From contig JBCDAS010000033.1 in the NCBI GenBank assembly GCA_039185235.1, positions 1 to 19,987 of the forward strand: a stretch of 19,987 bases of DNA, given 5' to 3'. The notes under the pieces were generated by a model. The model saw only the letters and a program-made list of their open reading frames with translations, did no database searches and was not told where the DNA came from. The first letter of the stretch is position 1; every line of letters begins with the position of its first letter. This DNA is from Thermohalobaculum sp039185235 (GTDB lineage Bacteria > Pseudomonadota > Alphaproteobacteria > Rhodobacterales > Rhodobacteraceae). Below, piece by piece: positions 6,784-14,007 of this stretch. Made by a program: the position numbers and the translations under genes.

Positions 6784-8451
6784 TCAGGCCGAGGCCAGCA
6801 GTTCATCGGGCGCCGGTGCATCCTGATAGAGACAGATCCGCACCCAACGGTCCGAGCGCGGGTCGAACCGGCTCGCGCCAAAGAAGGAGAGCTTGCAGCG
6901 CAGCAGATCGATCGGCAGCATCTCCGCCCCGATCAGATTGTCCTGGATCTCGCCGAACGGATGTCTTGCAGCGATCTGGGCGCGGCGGACCATGTGCCGA
7001 TGCTCAGGCGCCTCCATGAGGAAACTGGCGACGGGTTCCGCCCCGTCTCGCCCCTTCAGCGCTGTCATCAGAGCCTTCGCATCGCGCCCAATGGCGAGCG
7101 GTTGCTCTCGCTCGGCGCCCGGTTCGTCATAGCGCTCGCCAAGGCGGGGCTCGAGCTTCTCCTCCGAGACATACCAAAACCGCGCCGATTGCAGTCTCGC
7201 CCCGTAGTCCGGCGCCATCGCCCAGTGATATCGCAGGGCAAGCACTGCGCGCAACGCATCCACTGACATGGTGCCATCGATGCGAAACACCGCCGCTTCA
7301 TCCGCCGCCATGCGCGCGCCGAGATCATCGATCAGCGCACCATGCGGCTCCAGCATCGCGGCCAGCAAGGCCTCCTGCCCCTCGAGCGACAGCGCCTCGG
7401 CCCGCCGCCAAAGCCCATCCCAAGGGTGATCAACGGCAAAAGCCGCATTCTCGCCCGCCCAATCCTCGAGCACCAAAAGATCCCGCCGCAAATCCGCGAG
7501 CTTTGCCATCTGCAGCGGATGGGCGCTGTCCCAAAGCGCTGCATTCGCCGATGCAGCCGACAGAGCTGTGCGGAACCCGGCGATCTCCGTGGCCCCGGCG
7601 GTCGGTTGCGCTCGGACCCGCGCCAAGGCGTCTTCCCGGGCCTGCATCCAATTGTTGATCAGCACAGGATGATGGACCAGATAGGGCGCCATGCCGAGGC
7701 CGGTGGAATTGCCAACCCCAAGGCTGCGCTTGATCTGAGCATCCAGCCGCACCGCCTGGGCGCCGCCCCTCACTCGGGCCAAATGCTCAACGATATCAAT
7801 GGTGAAGGCCCGGATCAGCCAAACCGATAGCATCTCTGCCTGGAACGGCGCCGACAGCTCTGCCCGCCCGGCGATCAAATCCCGATCCGCCGCCCCGAAC
7901 TTGCCCGAGCCATAGACCGCCGTGGTGCGCATCAGGTAGCCGGTCTTCAGCATCTCCGGCTCCGGCTGACGCCCCTCGGCGAGGCGCTCGACCACATGAT
8001 CGAACAGGCGAACCGAGCGGTTAGCGCGGCTGAGACTCAACTCCCGCGCCGAAACGCGGCCTGCCTCCTGCAGCGGCACATTCTGGCGGAGGCGCTCGAT
8101 GTCGGCTGCCTCCGGCACCCCATCGAACAGCGTAAACGTCGCGTCCCAGGCGGTCGCGATCACCCGGTCAGAGCGCATCTCGTCCGGCAGATCATGGGCG
8201 AAGGCGACCAGCGTGTAGCTGCGCTCTGGCCCGTGGACGCAATAGAGCGCATGGCCCACCCCAGTCGCATCGATCTCCCAGGCACGGCGTTCAAACCGCC
8301 AATCCTCCGCCTCCAGCCGCCGCAGCAATTGGCGCAGGAAGGAAAGCCGCGTCGGGTGGAACGCACCCATGCGGGAAAGACGCATCACCTCCTCGGGCTT
8401 GCGCCGGTATTTCGCCAAATCCGGGCCTGGGATGCGAGAGAGATCGTTCAT
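6784..8451 (-). CDS. Conserved-looking protein of unknown function, 555 residues
   Basis: I do not recognise a characterised family. The protein appears cytoplasmic: no signal peptide, no membrane helix, many charged residues. Two stretches look like functional cores because they are rich in Gly, Asn and His: GYLMRTTAVYGSGKFGAADR at 171-190, and a region from GVGNSTGLGMAPYLV (245) to HHPVLINNW (260-268). The latter resembles a ligand or nucleotide-binding loop but matches no motif I know. The C-terminal part (about 455-535) has RHMVRRAQIAARHPFGEIQD and LRCKLSFFGASRFDPRSD. The ATG at 8449-8451 overlaps the stop of the M19-like gene as ATGA, with no separate ribosome-binding site, so the two are translationally coupled and probably work together. 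The DUF3726-like gene follows three bases later. It could be an enzyme or a scaffold. Confidence 0.8.
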   Translation of the reverse strand: MNDLSRIPGPDLAKYRRKPEEVMRLSRMGAFHPTRLSFLRQLLRRLEAEDWRFERRAWEIDATGVGHALYCVHGPERSYTLVAFAHDLPDEMRSDRVIATAWDATFTLFDGVPEAADIERLRQNVPLQEAGRVSARELSLSRANRSVRLFDHVVERLAEGRQPEPEMLKTGYLMRTTAVYGSGKFGAADRDLIAGRAELSAPFQAEMLSVWLIRAFTIDIVEHLARVRGGAQAVRLDAQIKRSLGVGNSTGLGMAPYLVHHPVLINNWMQAREDALARVRAQPTAGATEIAGFRTALSAASANAALWDSAHPLQMAKLADLRRDLLVLEDWAGENAAFAVDHPWDGLWRRAEALSLEGQEALLAAMLEPHGALIDDLGARMAADEAAVFRIDGTMSVDALRAVLALRYHWAMAPDYGARLQSARFWYVSEEKLEPRLGERYDEPGAEREQPLAIGRDAKALMTALKGRDGAEPVASFLMEAPEHRHMVRRAQIAARHPFGEIQDNLIGAEMLPIDLLRCKLSFFGASRFDPRSDRWVRICLYQDAPAPDELLASA

Positions 8452-9419
8452 GCGGGACCGAAGCTTTTGTCGAAGAAGGCCAACCAGTTCCCGCCCATGA
8501 TACGGGCGACATCCTCGGCTGAGAACCCCACTTTGCCCAGCCCATCAGCAATCCTGCCAAAATGCCGGTTGTCCTGGAAGAAATCGGGCATGGGCGGGAA
8601 GCCGGGGCGCTCGGCCGAGCCTTCGCCATAGTCCACCGCCTTGGTCCAGCGCCCGGTGCGCATCCACTCCACCACACGGTCCGGCTGATCCTGGCAGAGA
8701 TCGGTACCGATGCCGATCTGGCCAACCCCCATCAGCTCCGCCGTCCGGGCGACCATCGCGCAGAAACTCTCCAGCGTGCAGTCGGAGCCATCCTTGAGGT
8801 GATGCGGGTAAATCGAGAAGCCGAGCATGCCGCCGCTCTCACCTAAGGCTCTGAGAACATGATCCGATTTGTTTCTAAGCGCTGGGTGCCAGAAGCTGGG
8901 ATTGGCATGGGTGATCGCGATCGGGCGGGTGGAGATCTCGATCGCCTCCAAGGTCGAGCGCTCGGCGGAATGGCTCATATCGACCACCAGCCCGACCCGG
9001 TTCATCTCGGCGATCACCTGGCGGCCCATGCGGGTGATGCCGGGATCCTCGGCCTCATAGCAGCCGGTCGCGAGCAGCGACTGGTTGTTATAGCTCAGCT
9101 GCATGAACCGCGCGCCCAGCTGGTGGCAGATCTCGACCAGGCCGATGTCATCCTCGATGGGGGATGGGTTCTGGTAGCCGAAGATAATGGCCGTCTTCCC
9201 CTCGGCCTTCGCGCGGCGGACATCCTCGCCCGAGCCTGCGCGCATGATCAGGTCCGGAAAGCGCTCGAACCAGCGGTTCCACTGCTCCACGTTCAAGACC
9301 ATCTCGCGGAAGGTCTCGTGATAGGCGATCGTGACATGGACCGCATCGACGCCCCCTTGGCGCATCTGGCGAAAGATCTTCTCTGACCAGTTGGCGTATT
9401 GCAGTCCGTCGATGAGCAT
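8448..9419 (-). CDS. M19 (membrane dipeptidase-like) family hydrolase with altered metal site
   Basis: This 323-residue protein belongs to the M19 renal dipeptidase group of the amidohydrolase superfamily. Recognisable elements are LGARFMQLSYNN (101-112), DMSHSAERSTLEA (147-159, His150), ITHANPS (169-175, His171), GIGTDL (236-241, Asp240) and the closing MGGNWLAFF. Classical members bind two zincs using an N-terminal HxD, a bridging Glu, two His and a late Asp. Here the N-terminal motif reads IDGLQYANW with no HxD, and the bridging-Glu region reads IIFGYQNPSP. The two His and the late Asp are kept, so at most a mononuclear site seems likely. No signal peptide is present, unlike secreted dipeptidases. 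A GAGGGGGA sequence precedes the ATG. It heads the leftward operon, divergent from an SDR gene. The role is probably hydrolysis of a pathway-specific bond, not general peptidase activity. Confidence 0.85.
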   Translation of the reverse strand: MLIDGLQYANWSEKIFRQMRQGGVDAVHVTIAYHETFREMVLNVEQWNRWFERFPDLIMRAGSGEDVRRAKAEGKTAIIFGYQNPSPIEDDIGLVEICHQLGARFMQLSYNNQSLLATGCYEAEDPGITRMGRQVIAEMNRVGLVVDMSHSAERSTLEAIEISTRPIAITHANPSFWHPALRNKSDHVLRALGESGGMLGFSIYPHHLKDGSDCTLESFCAMVARTAELMGVGQIGIGTDLCQDQPDRVVEWMRTGRWTKAVDYGEGSAERPGFPPMPDFFQDNRHFGRIADGLGKVGFSAEDVARIMGGNWLAFFDKSFGPA

Positions 9420-9548
9420 AGCGGTCCCCCTCGGCGCTCACTCAGCCACAAGAGGGGGCAGCTCACAAGAGCTTGCGAAATCTCCACTTGTCCTTCTTGG
9501 CGCGAGAGAGGACGCTTCCCCTGACCCAGATCGGAACCGGAGGCCGCC
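9420..9548. promoter_or_regulatory. Divergent intergenic region between the M19-like operon and the SDR gene
   Basis: This 129-bp region must hold promoters for both directions, but I see no convincing -35/-10 pair. Visible structure: CCCCCTC (9426-9432) inverted against GAGGGGG (9452-9458), and a direct repeat CACAAGAG at 9447-9454 and 9464-9471, 17 bases apart. The GAGGGGGA on the minus strand also serves as the ribosome-binding site of the M19-like gene. GGAGG at 9539-9543 serves the SDR gene. The repeats could be regulator sites; they do not resemble the TGTATACA site ahead of the GntR gene. Confidence 0.35.
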
Positions 9549-10286
9549 ATGACCACTCTCAAACCCATCGCCGTTGTTCTCGGAGTAGGGGCCGAAGCGG
9601 GGCTCGGTGCCGCCATGTGCCGCCGGGCCGCCTGGGGCGGATGCCATGTGGTCGTGGGCGGTCGCACCCAGGCCAAGATCGATGCGATTGCCGCGGGCCT
9701 GACCGAGGGCGGTGCCACGGCAACAGCGCTCCGCGTCGACGTGACCGAGGAGGACAGTGTGAACGCGCTCTTCGCCGCGATTGACGAGATGCCGGGCGAA
9801 CTGGCGCTGACGGTCTACAATGCCGGCAACGCCTTCTCGGGTAACAGCCTGACCGTATCGGCCGAGCTGTTCGAAAGCGCCTGGCGGGTCTGTTGTCTCG
9901 GCGGGTTCCTGACCGCGCGGGAGGCCGGCAAGCGGATGGTCGATCAGGGCCACGGCACGATTGTCTTTACCGGCGCCACCGCCTCGCTGAAGGCCCGCCC
10001 ACCCTACCTGCCCTTTGCCTCGGCCAAGGCGGGCCTCAGGGCGGTTGCCGCGAATTACGCCCGGGATCTCGGCCCCAAAGGTGTGCATGTCGCCCATGTC
10101 ATCATCGATGGTGGGATCGACGGGGAGCGGCTGAACGCAAAGGCCCCTGACCTGAAGGAGAAGATGGGCGCCCACGGGATGCTCGATCCTGACGCAATCG
10201 CCGAAAGCTACTGGATGCTCCACCAGCAGCACCGCTCCGCCTGGAGCTTCGAGATCGACCTGAGACCGTTCAAAGAGACCTTCTGA
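9549..10286 (+). CDS. SDR-family oxidoreductase-like protein with Phe replacing the catalytic Tyr
   Basis: This is a 245-residue Rossmann-fold protein of the classical SDR type. The nucleotide-binding glycine region is GVGAEAGLG (12-20), a typical NAG turn reads YNAG (90-93), and the catalytic Ser region is TGATAS (141-146). At the active site the usual YxxxK reads FASAK, with Phe156 and Lys160, so the proton-donating Tyr is missing. I recall a subgroup of bacterial SDR proteins with the same change and the downstream phrase GPKGVHVAHVIIDGGI, present here at about 175-190. The protein may use another residue or have a non-redox role. GGAGG lies five bases before the ATG. It is divergent from the M19-like operon and 124 bases upstream of the GntR regulator gene. 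Confidence 0.85.
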   Translation: MTTLKPIAVVLGVGAEAGLGAAMCRRAAWGGCHVVVGGRTQAKIDAIAAGLTEGGATATALRVDVTEEDSVNALFAAIDEMPGELALTVYNAGNAFSGNSLTVSAELFESAWRVCCLGGFLTAREAGKRMVDQGHGTIVFTGATASLKARPPYLPFASAKAGLRAVAANYARDLGPKGVHVAHVIIDGGIDGERLNAKAPDLKEKMGAHGMLDPDAIAESYWMLHQQHRSAWSFEIDLRPFKETF

Positions 10287-10347
10287 CCCGACCTGTCAGA
10301 GCACAGATGCCGCCCCGCAAATCGGCTCGCGGAGGGTCGGATTGTGC

Positions 10348-10394
10348 TTGATTCAGGCTTGCACTCATGATGTATACACTTTGCACACATGATG
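10348..10394 (+). promoter_or_regulatory. Promoter and probable operator of the GntR regulator gene
   Basis: TTGATT (10348-10353) and TGTATA (10371-10376) are separated by 17 bases and form a plausible promoter. The -10 lies inside TGTATACA (10371-10378), a perfect palindrome of the kind bound by FCD-type GntR regulators. CATGATG is repeated directly at 10366-10372 and 10388-10394, flanking the palindrome 22 bases apart. The layout fits negative autoregulation by the gene starting at 10411. Motifs are seen directly; binding is inferred. Confidence 0.5.
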
Positions 10395-10410
10395 AGGACA
10401 ATCGAGTCGA

Positions 10411-11106
10411 ATGGTCCAATCTCCGAAACAAAACTGCTTCGACGGCCTGAAACAGCGGATTCTGTCGATGGATATCTCTCCGGGATCGAACCTGGAGGAA
10501 GCCGCTTTGAGTGATCGCTACGGGATCTCGCGGACCCCCTTGCGCGAGGTGCTGCAGCGGCTGGCGGGCGATGGTTATGTCACCTTGTCCGAGAACCGGG
10601 GGGCCAAGGTAGCCTCGATGGATCTCGCGACCATGCGGGTGTTTTTCCAGACCGCGCCGCTGATCTATTCCTCGGTCGCGCGGCTGGCGGCCGAGAACCG
10701 GACCGCGACGCAGATCGAGCAGCTCCGCGTTGTCCAGGCGCTCTTTGCCAAGGCGGTTGCCGCAGGCGATGCGGAGGCGATGGCGCTCAAGAACCACCGG
10801 TTTCACGAGCTGATCGGCGAGATGGCCCATAACGCCTATCTGATGGCGAGCCTGAAGCGTCTGCTCATCGACCACACGCGGCTGGGGCACATGTTCTACC
10901 GCCCCTCGGCGCCCGCAGAGAGTGTCGCGATCCTCAAGGCGAGCCAACAGCATGACGCCATGATCACCGCGATCGAGGGACGTGAGACCGGGGTGATCAC
11001 CGATCTCACACTGCAGCATTGGGACCTTAGCCGCGACCGGTTGGAGCGGTTCGTAAGGCCTGATCCGCTGCCGCTGGATATCGTGGAGAATGGGGGGGTG
11101 GCATGA
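10411..11106 (+). CDS. GntR-family (FadR/FCD type) transcriptional regulator
   Basis: This 231-residue regulator has an N-terminal winged helix-turn-helix (about 9-68), with SDRYGISRTPLREVLQRLAGDG as the typical GntR recognition region and a wing ending near VASMD. It is followed by an all-helical FCD ligand-binding domain (about 75-215). FCD proteins usually bind a metal through an Asp and three His. Here His132 (in RFHELIGE), His181 and His203 are present, and the Asp four residues before the first His is Asn128. The ligand is likely a carboxylate of the pathway encoded downstream. The gene lies between an SDR and the DHDPS/ALDH pair on the same strand, with a likely self-operator upstream, so it probably controls the catabolic genes and perhaps the divergent M19-like operon. 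Confidence 0.9.
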   Translation: MVQSPKQNCFDGLKQRILSMDISPGSNLEEAALSDRYGISRTPLREVLQRLAGDGYVTLSENRGAKVASMDLATMRVFFQTAPLIYSSVARLAAENRTATQIEQLRVVQALFAKAVAAGDAEAMALKNHRFHELIGEMAHNAYLMASLKRLLIDHTRLGHMFYRPSAPAESVAILKASQQHDAMITAIEGRETGVITDLTLQHWDLSRDRLERFVRPDPLPLDIVENGGVA

Positions 11107-11119
11107 GCGCATCAGCCTC

Positions 11120-11317
11120 CCTTGGCCCGGCAACGCCGGGCCGCGCCCGACCCTGCTCCAGGGCTTTCGCGGCCCCACTGGGGCCACGATCCCTTGCGCA
11201 GCCCCGGGAGGGCGCTTGGCGAAACCAAACACAAATCAAGCGTTATCAACGCTTTAGAGCGCATCGTCAGACCACAAGAATGCGACCGCCCTCCCAGGAT
11301 CGGGCGCGACCCTCCTC
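11120..11317. repeat. Copy B of a dispersed intergenic palindromic repeat
   Basis: Three blocks are shared with copy C. The first, 11120-11146, has one mismatch in 27 bases and contains the hairpin GGCCCGGC-AAC-GCCGGGCC at 11124-11142. The second, 11202-11226, has two mismatches in 25. The third, 11286-11317, has three mismatches in 32. The inner ends of blocks two and three are inverted relatives of each other (CCGGGAGGGCG versus CGCCCTCCCAGG), so the segment of about 95-115 bases looks like a small element with terminal inverted repeats. Its centre holds AAGCGTT-ATC-AACGCTT (11238-11254). It fills most of the gap between the GntR and DHDPS-family genes. Confidence 0.65.
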
Positions 11318-11337
11318 TCATAGGATCGGAGACCGAT

Positions 11338-12258
11338 ATGGAATTTGAAGGGATCTACACCCCCGTCGTCACGCCTCATACGGCAGATTACGAGATCGAC
11401 CGGACGAAGTTCGCCGATGTGTTGGAGTTCCTGATCGCCTCGGGCGTCCATGGCCTGGTGATCGCGGGCACGACGGGCGAGTATTATGTGCAGTCAGCCG
11501 AGGAGCGGATCGAGCTGATGCGCCTCGCGGTCGAGGTTACAAAGGGCCGGCTCCCGGTTATCGTCGGCACGGGCGCCATGCGCACCGATGACAGTATTGG
11601 CTATGCCGAGGCGGCGAAGGAAGCGGGCGCCGATGCCATCATGATCACCACCCCGCCTTATGCCTATCCGACGGGGCGCGAGATTGCGCTCCACGCGCTG
11701 GCCATCGACCGGGCGGCGAACCTGCCGGTGCTGCTCTACAACTACCCCGGCCGGATGAGCGTCAATATGGATGAGGAGTGTCTCGACCGCCTCGGGCGCA
11801 GCCCGAATTTCTGTGCGATCAAGGAATCCTCCGGCGATCCCAACCGCTTACACATGTTGGCGCGGGACTATCCGCATATCGGCCTCTCCTGCGGGATGGA
11901 CGACCAGGCGCTGGAATTCTTCGCCTGGGGGGCGCGGAGCTGGACTTGTGCGGGCAGCAATTTCGCGCCGGAGGCGCATATCGCGCTTTACCGCGCTTGC
12001 GCCGTGGAGGGGGACTTCACCAAGGGGCGGCGGATCATGTCGGCGATGTTGCCCTTGCTCCGGGTCTTGGAGCAGGGGGGCAAGTTTGTTCAGTGCATCA
12101 AGCATGGGCTGAGCTTGCGCGGGATCGAGGCGGGGCCGCCGCGCAGGCCGCTGTTGCCGCTCAACAAGGATGACAAGCGCGAACTGGCCGAGGTCATCCG
12201 CACCATGAACACCACCATTGCCGCGATTGAGCGCGGGCATAACCAGGACGTCGCCTAA
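11338..12258 (+). CDS. DHDPS/NAL-family class I aldolase or dehydratase
   Basis: This is a 306-residue TIM-barrel protein of the dihydrodipicolinate synthase / N-acetylneuraminate lyase family, which forms a Schiff base with pyruvate or another 2-oxo acid. The family hallmarks are present: AGTTGEYY (43-50, substrate carboxylate loop), Tyr134 in LLYNYPGRM (132-140), and the Schiff-base Lys162 in CAIKESSGD. True DapA is unlikely because of the catabolic context and because the gene sits next to an aldehyde dehydrogenase. Related proteins act as 2-keto-3-deoxy-acid aldolases, dehydratases or hydroxyproline deaminases. The ATG at 11338 is chosen because GGAG lies six bases upstream and the protein then starts MEFEGIYTPVVTP, the normal family start; earlier in-frame codons would run through the intergenic repeat. 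Its TAA overlaps the next ATG by one base. Confidence 0.92.
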   Translation: MEFEGIYTPVVTPHTADYEIDRTKFADVLEFLIASGVHGLVIAGTTGEYYVQSAEERIELMRLAVEVTKGRLPVIVGTGAMRTDDSIGYAEAAKEAGADAIMITTPPYAYPTGREIALHALAIDRAANLPVLLYNYPGRMSVNMDEECLDRLGRSPNFCAIKESSGDPNRLHMLARDYPHIGLSCGMDDQALEFFAWGARSWTCAGSNFAPEAHIALYRACAVEGDFTKGRRIMSAMLPLLRVLEQGGKFVQCIKHGLSLRGIEAGPPRRPLLPLNKDDKRELAEVIRTMNTTIAAIERGHNQDVA

Positions 12259-13745
12259 TGGATCTGCTGACACGGGAAGAATACGCGGCTGAGGCTGCGG
12301 CACTCGACTGGCCTCGGGCGGCTTTTGTTGATGGCAAGTTTCGCAAGGGCAAAGGCGCGGCGTTGAAGACGCTCAACCCGGCGACGGGCGAGGTGATTGC
12401 GGAGATCGCGGCCTGCAATGCCAAAGACGTCGATTTCGCGGTCGGCAAGGCGCGCGAGGCGTTTGAGCAGGGGCACTGGTCGCGGCTGCACCCCTCCGAG
12501 CGCAAAGACGTGCTGATCCGGCTGGCGAAACTCATGACCCGGAACCGCCGGGAGCTAGCCGTGATGGAGAGCGTCGAGGCGGGCAAGCCGATCCAGGATT
12601 GCGAGACGATCGACATCCCGGAATCGATCAATTGCATCAAGTGGCATGCCGAGGCGATCGACAAGATCTATGATCAGACGGCCCCTGCGGGCGACGATGC
12701 GATTGCCATGATCGTGCGTGAGCCGGTGGGGGTTGTGGGCGCGATCCTGCCCTGGAACTTCCCCCTGCTGATGGTGGCCTGGAAGATCGGGCCTGCGCTG
12801 GCGGCGGGGTGTTCGGTGATCGTGAAACCGGCGGAGCAGACCTCGATGACCGCACTCCGCGTGGCGGAATTGGCCCATGAGGCGGGCGTCCCGCGGGGCG
12901 TGTTCCAGGTGCTGCCGGGGGATGGCCCCTCGGTCGGCGAGCCGCTCGGTCTGCATATGGATGTGGACATGGTCTCGTTTACCGGCTCGACCGAGACGGG
13001 GCGGCGGTTCCTCCGCTATGCCGCTGATTCCAATCTGAAAAAGGTGGTTCTGGAATGCGGCGGCAAGAACCCCGCCGTGGTGCTGGAGGATGCTGAGAAC
13101 CTGGATCTGGTCGCCGATCACGTGGTGAATGCGGCGTTTTGGAACATGGGGGAGAACTGCTCCGCCGCCTCGAGGCTGATTGTGCACAAGGCAGTCAGCG
13201 AGGAACTGGTCGCCCGCATCCAGGACCGGCTGCGCGACTGGCGCGTGGGCGATCCGCTGGACCCCGCGAACCGGATCGGCGCCTTGGTCGATACGGAGCA
13301 TCTGAAGAAAGTGAAGAGCTACCTCAAGAAGGGCGCGCTGGTCGGTGGCAAGGCCGATGGGCCCTTCGTGCCGCCGACGATCTACAAGGCGAAGCCCGGC
13401 GATAAGGTCGCGAGGGAGGAGATCTTTGGCCCCGTCCTGGCAGTGATCGAAGTCGCCTCGACCGAGGAGGCGATCGCCGTGGCGAATGACACGGCCTACG
13501 GGCTTGCCGCGTCTGTGTTTTCAGCGAATGGGCGCCAGGCGATGCGGGCGGCTCGCGCGATCAAGGCGGGGACTGTGACGGTGAATTGCTATGGCGAGGG
13601 GGACATCACGACCCCCTTCGGCGGGTACAAGCAGTCGGGTTTCGGTGGGCGCGATAATGGGATTCACGCCCATGACCAGTATACCGAGCTGAAGACGATT
13701 TGGGTGGATCTCTCCGACCCTGCGGCTGGGGATACGGTGTCGTGA
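12258..13745 (+). CDS. NAD(P)-dependent aldehyde dehydrogenase, PuuC-like
   Basis: This is a full-length aldehyde dehydrogenase of 495 residues. Key elements are PWNFPLL (165-171, oxyanion Asn167), the cofactor-binding FTGSTETG (241-248), the general base Glu266 in LECGGKNP, the nucleophile Cys301 in NMGENCSAAS, EEIFGPVLAV and PFGGYKQSGFG. The C-terminus YTELKTIWVDL closely resembles E. coli PuuC, an aminoaldehyde dehydrogenase of putrescine breakdown, but no other polyamine gene is nearby, so I use no gene symbol. It is translationally coupled to the DHDPS-family gene (TAATG), which suggests that the aldolase or dehydratase produces the aldehyde or semialdehyde that this enzyme oxidises. The next gene follows after 262 bases, most of them repeat copy C. 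Confidence 0.95.
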   Translation: MDLLTREEYAAEAAALDWPRAAFVDGKFRKGKGAALKTLNPATGEVIAEIAACNAKDVDFAVGKAREAFEQGHWSRLHPSERKDVLIRLAKLMTRNRRELAVMESVEAGKPIQDCETIDIPESINCIKWHAEAIDKIYDQTAPAGDDAIAMIVREPVGVVGAILPWNFPLLMVAWKIGPALAAGCSVIVKPAEQTSMTALRVAELAHEAGVPRGVFQVLPGDGPSVGEPLGLHMDVDMVSFTGSTETGRRFLRYAADSNLKKVVLECGGKNPAVVLEDAENLDLVADHVVNAAFWNMGENCSAASRLIVHKAVSEELVARIQDRLRDWRVGDPLDPANRIGALVDTEHLKKVKSYLKKGALVGGKADGPFVPPTIYKAKPGDKVAREEIFGPVLAVIEVASTEEAIAVANDTAYGLAASVFSANGRQAMRAARAIKAGTVTVNCYGEGDITTPFGGYKQSGFGGRDNGIHAHDQYTELKTIWVDLSDPAAGDTVS

Positions 13746-13758
13746 GGCCTGCCGCCTT

Positions 13759-13983
13759 CCTTGGCACGGCAACGCCGGGCCGCGCGACACACCTGTTTGG
13801 AAAAGGCGCGTATCTCTCCGCTGAACCTTCTTTGCCCGGTGGGAACCACCGGGCAGCGCCCGACCCTCCCCCCGGGAGGGCGCATGGCGATACCGCCAGA
13901 AGCAAAAGTGGCATTGATGCTTTGGGGTGCTGCATAGCGGATCCGCCAAGTCCGCCCTCCCAGGGTCGGGCGCTGCCCTCCTC
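13759..13983. repeat. Copy C of a dispersed intergenic palindromic repeat
   Basis: The blocks match copy B: 13759-13785, 13870-13894 and 13952-13983. Blocks two and three keep the same spacing as in copy B (82 versus 84 bases), while blocks one and two are 29 bases further apart here. That extra stretch includes a 10-bp perfect hairpin, TGCCCGGTGG-GAA-CCACCGGGCA (13833-13855). GGGCAGCGCCCGACCCT (13851-13867) and its inverted form AGGGTCGGGCGCTGCCC (13962-13978) give long terminal inverted repeats around the core. Nothing coding was found in the gap. The ribosome-binding site of the next gene lies just beyond the element. Confidence 0.65.
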
Positions 13984-14007
13984 CACCAACACTCAGGAGT
14001 TTGCCTC

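Noticed and set aside
10270..11232. Minus-strand open frame opposite the GntR gene (320 codons)
   Set aside because: It covers the promoter, the regulator gene and the intergenic repeat, and has no recognisable protein features.
11122..11337. Extended N-terminus for the DHDPS-family protein
   Set aside because: The added residues are a translation of the intergenic repeat; the internal ATG has a good ribosome-binding site and gives the normal family N-terminus.
11107..13983. Repeats considered as a CRISPR array or an insertion sequence
   Set aside because: The copies are not regularly spaced with unique spacers, and no transposase or cas gene is present.
13927..14007. Extended N-terminus for the MttB-family protein
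   Set aside because: It would translate repeat copy C; the ATG at 14008 has AGGAG at proper distance.
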